Origin: Alphaproteobacteria bacterium
GTDB taxonomy: Bacteria; Pseudomonadota; Alphaproteobacteria; ATCC43930; CGMCC-115725
Length of the DNA: 12,065 nucleotides
NCBI GenBank assembly: GCA_030039775.1
Contig: JASHUX010000463.1
Span: forward strand, 1 to 12,065
Direction: 5' to 3'
Shown: positions 8,303-12,065 of the stretch, piece after piece
How positions within the stretch are numbered: position 1 is the first letter of the stretch
Layout of the letters: each line of letters opens with the position of its first letter
The notes under the pieces: model-generated
Seen by the model: only the letters and a program-made list of their open reading frames with translations
Database searches by the model: none
What the model was told of the DNA's origin: nothing
Translations under genes and position numbers: made by a program

Positions 8303-8331
8303 TTGCCGCCTCGCCCAGAAGGCGGTATATC
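8303..8331 (+). promoter_or_regulatory. Candidate promoter of tRNA-Pro
   Basis: TTGCCG (8303-8308), a 17-base spacer and TATATC (8326-8331) lie so that transcription would begin about 4 bases before the mature tRNA. The spacer also holds an inverted repeat, CCGCCT (8306-8311) and AGGCGG (8320-8325). That repeat could form a hairpin at the 3' end of the synthase mRNA, but it lacks a U-tract. Confidence 0.4.
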
Positions 8332-8341
8332 GCGCGCCGGC

Positions 8342-8418
8342 CGGAGTGTAGCTCAGCCTGGTAGAGCACCGCTTTCGGGAGGCGGGGGCCGGAGGTTCAA
8401 ATCCTCTCACTCCGACCA
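8342..8418 (+). tRNA. tRNA-Pro(CGG)
   Basis: A complete 77-base cloverleaf is visible. The acceptor arms are CGGAGTG and CACTCCG, with a discriminator A and an encoded CCA (8416-8418). The D arm is GCTCAGCCTGGTAGAGC. The anticodon stem CCGCT/GGCGG has loop TTCGGGA, giving anticodon CGG with G37, as usual for proline tRNAs. The variable loop is five bases, and the T arm GGAGG-TTCAAAT-CCTCT has one G-U pair. It reads CCG codons. Phage genes begin 14 bases beyond its 3' end on the opposite strand. tRNA 3' ends are common integration sites, but no integrase or duplicated tRNA end was found here. Confidence 0.96.
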
Positions 8419-8449
8419 ATCCGCAAAATTCGTCATGATGCCGGATTGG
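8416..8449. repeat. 8-bp inverted repeat anchored on the tRNA CCA end
   Basis: CCAATCCG (8416-8423), whose first three bases are the encoded CCA, is matched by CGGATTGG at 8442-8449 across an 18-base loop. The right arm lies in the end of the small membrane protein gene. There is no U-tract, so it does not look like a standard terminator. It may be a pause or processing structure at the tRNA 3' end, a scar of recombination, or chance. Confidence 0.3.
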
Positions 8450-8648
8450 CGTCGAGCAATGCCTCGAGCTTGGCGATTTCCGCTTCGGCGACGGCGCGAT
8501 CGTTTTCCGTGGGATTGGCCGCGCTTGCCTGGATACCGCTTGCCACGGCATGGATCGCCTCGAAGCTCGCGAGGCCGGCCTGAACCACCTGGATCGCCAG
8601 CGGCAAGTATCGCGCCAACAACCCCAAGATCGTCAATCCGAGGGTCAT
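8433..8648 (-). CDS. Small membrane protein of the phage remnant
   Basis: This 71-aa protein is not recognised as a named family. Residues 3-25 (LGLTILGLLARYLPLAIQVV) form a probable membrane helix with one internal Arg. Residues 26-43 are a small-residue helix, and after an N-P break a charged amphipathic helix (51-66, AVAEAEIAKLEALL) follows. The ATG overlaps the stop of the upstream lipoprotein gene (ATGA), so it is co-translated with the lipoprotein cassette. Size, membrane helix and position beside a holin-like gene fit a lysis accessory or holin/antiholin role, but that is inference. It is the last gene before the tRNA. Confidence 0.65.
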   Translation of the reverse strand: MTLGLTILGLLARYLPLAIQVVQAGLASFEAIHAVASGIQASAANPTENDRAVAEAEIAKLEALLDANPAS

Positions 8649-9013
8649 GGTGAGGCCCCTTTGACGGGGATCATCAGCTCGGCCGCGGCCAATTCCTTAC
8701 GGGCATTCGCGATGAGCCCGCCGGCATCCGCCTGAGGCGACGCATCGGAGAAATCGCGTAGCGCATAAATGCTGTCGTGCAGCTTGATTTGCGTGTCACG
8801 CAATTTCGCGATCAACGCTGGATCGCTGCAGGGGGTGCCTTGCGGCTTGGGACAGTGCGGCAACATGGTATAGGCGGCGGCGGGCACCAGGAATTTGTTG
8901 ACATATTCCAGTTCGATCGCTGTTACCGCCTGTTGCGATGTCGGCACGGTAACGACCGTCGGCGCGGCGCAGCCCGCAAGCAGCAGCATGCCCGTTATTG
9001 CTATTCGCCGCAT
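8645..9013 (-). CDS. Small phage-associated lipoprotein
   Basis: This 122-aa protein has an N-terminal signal with lipobox LAGC (cleavage before Cys15), preceded by MRRIAITGMLL. The mature part is helical: a first helix around 27-50 (TAIELEYVNKFLVPAAAY), a Cys pair at 54 and 62 flanking a Pro-Lys-Pro loop, then helices at about 66-92 and 97-115. Similar helical lipoproteins with a Cys-bounded loop occur in alphaproteobacterial prophages; a spanin-like outer-membrane role is possible but unproven. The ATG has GGAGG eight bases upstream and follows the previous gene's stop by one base. An in-frame upstream extension to 9061 lacks a signal peptide and was rejected. Its stop overlaps the next gene's start. 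Confidence 0.75.
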   Translation of the reverse strand: MRRIAITGMLLLAGCAAPTVVTVPTSQQAVTAIELEYVNKFLVPAAAYTMLPHCPKPQGTPCSDPALIAKLRDTQIKLHDSIYALRDFSDASPQADAGGLIANARKELAAAELMIPVKGASP

Positions 9014-9014
9014 C

Positions 9015-9392
9015 TCAGTTCCCTCCGCTCGACGGCGCCGGCGTTGCACTTGCCTGGCCATTGGCCGCAGTCGTCACCAGGCTTGCAACGACGTTGGCCA
9101 ACCAGCCGCTATCGACGGCGGTCGCCGCGGTGTTTGCCGCGGCACAGGCCGGCGTGACGTACTCGGTCTCGGCCGATTGAATTGTGGTCGCGGCCCCGCC
9201 CTTTGCAAGGGCATTCGCCGTCGCCTCGGCTGCGGGCACAAGATCGTTACAGATCGTTTCGAGCGCGGACGCGACTTGCGGCGCATCGGCCGCGGCGGCG
9301 CTGACCACCGACGATATTTCGGAGCACGCTGCAACGGCCGTCAGCGACGCTACGGCGGTCGCGACGGCGAGATATTCAAGCATCTGTTTCAT
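9015..9392 (-). CDS. Ala-rich small lipoprotein of the phage remnant
   Basis: This 125-aa protein has a signal sequence ending in VAAC (Cys23 as lipid site), followed by a strikingly Ala-, Val- and Thr-rich chain with further Cys at 48 and 83. The C-terminal tail is disordered (ATPAPSSGGN). The start is well supported: AGGAGGG lies six bases before the ATG. It lies 15 bp behind the holin-like gene and 1 bp before the next lipoprotein gene, so all belong to one transcript. No family is recognised. Together the two lipoproteins could form a lysis or surface-exclusion pair, but nothing in the sequence decides this. Confidence 0.75.
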   Translation of the reverse strand: MKQMLEYLAVATAVASLTAVAACSEISSVVSAAAADAPQVASALETICNDLVPAAEATANALAKGGAATTIQSAETEYVTPACAAANTAATAVDSGWLANVVASLVTTAANGQASATPAPSSGGN

Positions 9393-9407
9393 GCGAATCC
9401 CTCCTGC

Positions 9408-9581
9408 TCAGGAATTGGTCGTTGGCGGCTGTGCGGACGAAACGCCAAATTCCGGTAAGACGATGGCGAGTAGACTTGCGACGGCCGTAAATACGCCGAC
9501 GATCGCATGCCATTCGTCGGGAGCGACCGAGACGCCGGCTATTCCAAGCAAGGTCGCCAAGCCGGCGTAGGACGACGGCAC
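9408..9581 (-). CDS. Holin-like two-helix membrane protein, native start probably lost
   Basis: The C-terminal stop is firm. From the GTG at 9581 the protein is 57 aa, with two probable membrane helices (SSYAGLATLLGIAGVSV and WHAIVGVFTAVASLLAIV) joined by a short A-P-D-E turn and a soluble tail. That layout is common in small phage holins. Upstream the frame stays open, but those bases are coding sequence of the truncated terL in another frame. The natural N-terminus has therefore probably been replaced. The GTG has GAGG eight bases upstream, which may allow restart. It overlaps the last 43 bases of the terL fragment. Holin function is inferred from size, topology and neighbours. Confidence 0.55.
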   Translation of the reverse strand: MPSSYAGLATLLGIAGVSVAPDEWHAIVGVFTAVASLLAIVLPEFGVSSAQPPTTNS

Positions 9582-9982
9582 AAGCGCCGCCTCGACGGTT
9601 CGTATAACGGTCGTTGCGGATCGGGCGTCACGGCCAGGATTCCGCTCTCGCCTTCGATCATCACGTCGCGCGCATCGGCGGCGGTCGGCGCCACCAGCGC
9701 GATGCGGCCGGCGCGGCCGCTCTCTACCTGCGCCCGCACCCATTCGGCGCCGGAGCGCGTCTTGCCGAAGCCGCGTCCCGCCAAGAGCAGCCACACCAGC
9801 CAGTCGCCCGGCGGCGGCAATTGCTCTTGCCGGGCCACGGTCAAGGGCCAGTCGCGCTCGACCGTCGCCCGCAAATCGTCTGGCAGCGCCGCCAGCACGC
9901 GCGCACGCTCTTCGTCGTTGAGGTGCGCCAACAAGGACCGAATTTCGGCAACCGCGTCGTCCGCCGGAGGCCCTTCCGCCAT
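9539..9982 (-). pseudogene. terL: Large terminase subunit, N-terminal fragment
   Basis: The 147-codon frame begins with an acidic helical lead and contains the packaging ATPase Walker A LLLAGRGFGKTRSG (66-79). The following ALVAPTAADARDVMIEGESG (95-114) is typical of TerL in alphaproteobacterial phages and gene transfer agents. Family-like sequence continues to YEPSRRRL (127-134) and then changes abruptly to CRRPTPAWRPCLE and a stop. The Walker B region, the rest of the ATPase and the whole nuclease domain are missing; intact proteins are usually above 400 aa, so this cannot package DNA. The start ATG at 9982 has GAGG eight bases upstream; an ATG at 9988 is too close to it. The break coincides with the start of the holin-like gene, consistent with one large deletion. 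Confidence 0.8.
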
Positions 9983-9999
9983 CGCCATCGCCTCGCGGC

Positions 10000-10035
10000 A
10001 AAAAAAAGCCCCGGCGGCGCTAAGCACCCCGGGGC
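10000..10035 (-). terminator. Intrinsic terminator in the terL leader
   Basis: Read on the minus strand, CCGCCCCGG...CCGGGGC gives a perfect 7-bp GC stem (10029-10035 with 10008-10014). The 14-base loop can pair further, and a run of eight T (10007-10000) follows. It lies about 14 nt after the expected transcript start and 17 nt before the terL ATG. The plus strand has no T-run after the stem, so the direction is clear. It acts as an attenuator of terL or as the end of a short RNA. Confidence 0.8.
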
Positions 10036-10049
10036 GGAATTCTCATGAT
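10000..10049 (-). ncRNA. Putative ~50-nt terminated leader RNA
   Basis: A near-consensus promoter and a strong terminator bracket only about 50 nt. By default transcription should make a short RNA, with terL reached only by read-through. The RNA carries an 8-codon frame, M-R-I-P-P-R-G-A, starting about 4 nt from its 5' end and stopping in the hairpin loop. Whether it is an attenuator leader or an independent small RNA cannot be decided from the sequence. Confidence 0.4.
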
Positions 10050-10055
10050 GGCGAT

Positions 10056-10084
10056 TCTATAGCACATCTCTCCGGTTTTGTCAA
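10056..10084 (-). promoter_or_regulatory. Strong sigma-70 promoter ahead of the terL leader
   Basis: On the minus strand TTGACA (10084-10079), a 17-base spacer and TATAGA (10061-10056) form a near-consensus promoter; the start would be near 10049. The -35 lies inside a dyad TTTTGT-N5-ACAAAA (10076-10092), a plausible repressor site. The same bases offer a TTGTCA in the other direction, toward the small plus-strand lipoprotein gene, though no good -10 is spaced for it. Confidence 0.7.
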
Positions 10085-10160
10085 GAACAAAATAGGAACA
10101 TAGACCGCGGTTGCGCCGAACATCTGTCCTTCCGCCGTTATCTGTGTCACGACAGCCGCC

Positions 10161-10424
10161 ATGAAACGCATGCCGCCTATTGCGATGCTTTTGCTCCTTG
10201 CCGGCTGCGAGACAATGGGTCTCGGCGGCGGCCAGGATTTCCACGCCATCGTGGATTGCGCCAAGCAGCATCCGCCGCCGCCGCAGGCCAATGTGGACCA
10301 ACTGGGGCTGATGCCGGTCTATCTCACCAAGTCAGGCGACGTCCACGACCCGGCGGTGAAGCAATGGTTCGCCGACATGGATTCCTGCACGGCGAAATAC
10401 CAAGCGGCGGAAGCGAAGAAATAG
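10161..10424 (+). CDS. Small lipoprotein, opposite in direction to its neighbours
   Basis: This 87-aa protein begins with MKRMPPIAMLLLLAGC, a clear lipoprotein signal (LAGC, Cys16). A Gly-rich linker follows, then a Pro run (PPPP) and two further Cys (about 31 and 74). Third codon positions are strongly GC, as expected for a true gene of this genome. No Shine-Dalgarno is seen before the ATG, so the start could be this ATG or the one three codons later; both keep the signal. It is the only plus-strand gene in the phage-derived part and sits between the truncated terL and the immunity gene, converging on the latter. No family is recognised. Confidence 0.68.
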   Translation: MKRMPPIAMLLLLAGCETMGLGGGQDFHAIVDCAKQHPPPPQANVDQLGLMPVYLTKSGDVHDPAVKQWFADMDSCTAKYQAAEAKK

Positions 10425-10469
10425 TGGCTGCCTAGCGGAAATTTGCCGATTACGTCTGGCACTGGCCTA

Positions 10470-11264
10470 TCACTGCCGTGCGCGAACGTCAGCTTGGAGG
10501 CGCTCCAGGGCGGTTCCCAGTTCGTCGGCGGCAGCGAGGTCGCGCGGGTTTTCGGATGAGAACATCTGGTCAGCGGTGGACGCGAGGACGCCGCCGTTGG
10601 CCAAATCCTCAACGCTCGCGAGGGGTGGCGCCGCAAAAAGGCGAGCGTAGGGCGCCGACAGATAGACGATCCAGCCTGGATTCCAAAACAGCGTTGGCGG
10701 TCGGATCGGCCGCCTCGCGATTTCTTGGCGTGTCATGTTCGGTCGGGGCGGCATGCGTAGTCGTCGATAGGTGAAGGAAAAAACGCCGCCCCACCGCGGC
10801 TCCCAAGCCGTGATCAGTTGCTTCAAAATCGCCGAGATCGTGGCGGGATTGACGAGATCGGCGTTTTGCCCATCCCGGCGAGGCAGATGGAGTTCCACCC
10901 AGTTCGGGCACGGTAAATGCGACGCGTAGCCCCCGGCGTGAACGATGAAAGACAAACCATGCGAATCGTTGTGTCCATTCCATGCGGATATGAAAAACCC
11001 GACTTCGGGCCACGGCGTCCGGGCGGGGTCATCCTTGCGGGCAATCCCCCGTTCGAAGATCGTCGCCAATTCCTGGATGCGCGGCGGCATGGCACAAAAG
11101 GGAGCATTGGCCTTCGACGGCGTCATTGTCTTTTTATTCCAGTGCGCGAAGGCCGCGTTGGTTTGCGCGAGCCCCCCAAGCATCGTCGCCAACCGCGCGG
11201 CGCATTCCTGCGCCGTCTCCTGCCGATTTCCCCAATATATTTGTATCTGGAACGTGTCGGTCAT
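10470..11264 (-). CDS. Imm52-type immunity protein, orphaned
   Basis: This 264-aa soluble protein lacks a signal or membrane helix. It matches the Imm52 pattern of polymorphic-toxin immunity proteins as I know it: an opening YWGNRQET..ECAARL (10-25), a W-N-K-K after ~40 residues, and ERGIARKDD (71-79). The central GFFISAWNG (89-97), GWIVYLS near 197-203, and the late block STADQMFSSENPRDLAAAD (229-247) also fit. Imm52 proteins neutralise nuclease toxins, often of the Tox-REase-5 fold. The ATG overlaps by 4 bp the stop of a frame that looks like the tail of exactly such a toxin, so the pair was once coupled. The toxin front is gone, leaving an immunity gene without an active partner here. Family assignment is by eye and should be checked. 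Confidence 0.72.
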   Translation of the reverse strand: MTDTFQIQIYWGNRQETAQECAARLATMLGGLAQTNAAFAHWNKKTMTPSKANAPFCAMPPRIQELATIFERGIARKDDPARTPWPEVGFFISAWNGHNDSHGLSFIVHAGGYASHLPCPNWVELHLPRRDGQNADLVNPATISAILKQLITAWEPRWGGVFSFTYRRLRMPPRPNMTRQEIARRPIRPPTLFWNPGWIVYLSAPYARLFAAPPLASVEDLANGGVLASTADQMFSSENPRDLAAADELGTALERLQADVRARQ

Positions 11265-11428
11265 TGACGTGTGCCCCGGGGTCGATAAGGTTCGTACTCA
11301 ACTGTTACATTGTCGTAGCCAGCGAACCTTTCTCTGAAGTAATCGGCAACCTCCGGTTCGGCAAAATACCAAACGATCTGGCGTCCGGTGCGGCACCCAC
11401 TTGCCGCTCGATTTGGATTTAATGAAAT
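11261..11428 (-). pseudogene. C-terminal remnant of a Tox-REase-5-like toxin
   Basis: An open stretch of 55 codons ends in a TGA overlapping the Imm52 start (ATGA). It contains no ATG, GTG or TTG in frame, so it is not a gene by itself. Its sequence, with RAASGCRTGRQIVWYFAEPE and then VADYFRERF..YDNVTVEYEP, matches the end of Tox-REase-5 nuclease domains. In those, a helix carrying Q-R and G-R is followed by a W-x-[FV]-A-E strand, an A-D helix and a final V-x-V strand. The catalytic front is absent. The remnant begins directly after the stop of the small terminase gene and in the same frame. This explains an otherwise gene-free gap of 164 bp. Confidence 0.65.
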
Positions 11429-11977
11429 CTACTCGGTTCCATCACCCTTCGGACCATCCCCGCGTTCCTTCAATACTTTTTCGATCTCTTTCTTGAACGC
11501 GGTGCGGGCGCGCTGCACCTGTGCGTTGGAATAGGCGCCAGCGGCCGGCTGGCTGCGCGGGCGGTTGAGGCCGAGATGGCGGCCGAGCGCGTCCAACGCC
11601 GCGCCTTTGTCGTGGAGCTTGATGCGGCCCTTGTGCTTGCCGGTCAGCCACAACTGCTCGATGGCCGCGGCGTCGTTCTCGGAAATCTCGGTGTGCTCGC
11701 GCAGCTCGACGCCGTTTTTGCCCCACACCGCGAGATTGCCGATATTGGCGAAACCGATTTTGGCCCATTCCCGCATCACGCGGTCGGCGTCGATCTCGAG
11801 CCGCTTGGCGCGCGCCGCCATGCCCTCCGCGATCGCCGCCTTGATGTCCGGCTTGCGTAACAGCACGAACGACGCGCGCCGGGCATAAGCATGCTTGTAG
11901 CCGGCGCGTTCCGCCGCTTTCGTCGCGTTGAGGTCGATCAGATATTCGCGCACGAAAATCTGCTGCTTCGCGTTCAT
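11429..11977 (-). CDS. terS: Phage terminase small subunit
   Basis: This 182-aa protein has the layout of Terminase_2-type small subunits, which recognise the packaging site and load DNA onto the large subunit. The N-terminal helix-turn-helix region NAKQQIFVREYLIDLNATKA...AGY (2-26) includes the hallmark F-V-x-E-Y-L and N-A-T-x-A-A. A helical middle part follows (DADRVMREWAKIGFANIGNL), then KLHDKGAALDALGRHLGLN (about 131-149), and a basic-acidic tail. The ATG at 11977 begins the family-like sequence and has AGAGG just upstream; an upstream TTG at 11998 lies in the terminator U-tract and was rejected. The normal downstream partner terL is not adjacent: toxin tail, immunity gene and a lipoprotein gene intervene. 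Confidence 0.88.
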   Translation of the reverse strand: MNAKQQIFVREYLIDLNATKAAERAGYKHAYARRASFVLLRKPDIKAAIAEGMAARAKRLEIDADRVMREWAKIGFANIGNLAVWGKNGVELREHTEISENDAAAIEQLWLTGKHKGRIKLHDKGAALDALGRHLGLNRPRSQPAAGAYSNAQVQRARTAFKKEIEKVLKERGDGPKGDGTE

Positions 11978-11996
11978 GGGCCTCTCGCCGGGCAAC

Positions 11997-12030
11997 AAAA
12001 AAGCGCCGGCGGAATCGCTTCGCCGACGCT
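11997..12030 (-). terminator. Intrinsic terminator in the terS leader
   Basis: On the minus strand AGCGTCGGCG (12030-12021) pairs over all ten positions (one G-U) with CGCCGGCGCT (12011-12002) across a 9-base loop. A run of six T follows. On the plus strand the G-U becomes a C-A mismatch and no T-run follows, so it acts leftwards. It lies only 19 nt before the terS ATG. A TATATT at 12051-12046 could be the -10 of a leader promoter whose -35 would be outside the window. Confidence 0.75.
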
Positions 12031-12065
12031 ATACGCATTGTGCCGAATATATATCACAAAAAACC

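Noticed and set aside
8342..8432. Phage attachment site at the tRNA-Pro 3' end
   Set aside because: No second copy of the tRNA 3' sequence and no integrase is visible in the window; kept only as a hypothesis.
8156..8653. Plus-strand frame running from the synthase end through the tRNA
   Set aside because: It crosses a complete tRNA gene and is Arg/Pro/Ser-rich, without start signals.
9582..10001. Upstream in-frame extension of the holin-like gene (197 codons in total)
   Set aside because: These bases encode TerL with conserved motifs in a different frame; the extension is Arg/Gly-rich and not protein-like.
10020..10301. Minus-strand frame of 93 codons upstream of terL
   Set aside because: It crosses the promoter and terminator of the terL leader and is antisense to the lipoprotein gene; only its last eight codons are discussed as a possible leader peptide.
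10436..10480. Possible bidirectional terminator between the plus-strand lipoprotein and Imm52 (GGCACTGGCCTATCACTGCC)
   Set aside because: Only four outer bases pair; the visible pattern is mainly a direct repeat of CACTG, and no U-tract follows.
1..12065. CRISPR arrays, insertion sequences, rRNA and riboswitches
   Set aside because: No regularly spaced repeats, transposase motifs, terminal inverted repeats around a gene, rRNA sequence or known riboswitch core were seen.

Overview
The window looks like chromosomal DNA of a GC-rich alphaproteobacterium, possibly Rhodospirillales-like. This rests on the strong GC bias at third codon positions, the neighbourhood of a DUF2007 protein, a tRNA1(Val)-type methyltransferase and a long-chain polyprenyl diphosphate synthase, and the style of the efflux genes. 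The genus cannot be named from sequence alone. The left two thirds (1-8418) is ordinary chromosome. The right third (8433-12065) is a decayed prophage or phage-satellite segment.

Chromosomal part. A minus-strand efflux operon reads from a TATAAT -10 box near 4656 leftwards: a periplasmic adaptor (HlyD/MdtA type), a full-length RND proton-antiport permease (MdtB/MdtC/AcrB type), and the exported TPR-like N-terminus of a protein cut by the left edge. Both gene junctions overlap (4 bp and 23 bp). Divergent to it is a plus-strand MFS exporter of the EntS/MFS_3 type. It converges, with a 9-bp gap inside a small palindrome, on a minus-strand pair joined by a GTGA overlap: a 70-aa DUF2007 protein and a TrmN6-like N6-adenine methyltransferase. 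Divergent to that pair, from a recognisable promoter and a GTG start with a good Shine-Dalgarno, is the polyprenyl (octaprenyl-type) diphosphate synthase for the ubiquinone side chain. It is followed by tRNA-Pro(CGG), which has its own promoter and an encoded CCA.

Phage-derived part, on the minus strand from right to left. First come a small terminase subunit, then the last ~55 residues of a Tox-REase-5-type toxin whose front is missing. A complete Imm52-type immunity gene follows, coupled to that toxin tail by ATGA. After an oppositely oriented small lipoprotein gene come a large terminase subunit cut after ~134 residues and a holin-like two-helix protein whose natural start has been lost at the same junction. 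The segment ends with two small lipoproteins and a short membrane protein, tightly packed, 14 bp from the tRNA. The simplest reading is a prophage remnant. A large deletion removed the head-tail genes between terL and the lysis-like cassette, and a toxin-immunity cassette lodged between terS and terL has lost its toxin.

The most unusual signal is regulatory. Both terminase genes sit 17-19 nt downstream of a strong intrinsic terminator on their own strand. In the terL case the terminator follows a near-consensus promoter by only ~20 nt. There is no room for a promoter between hairpin and start codon, so expression of either terminase appears to require read-through (attenuation or antitermination), or else these short units are small RNAs. 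All family assignments come from motif recognition by eye; no database search was run.
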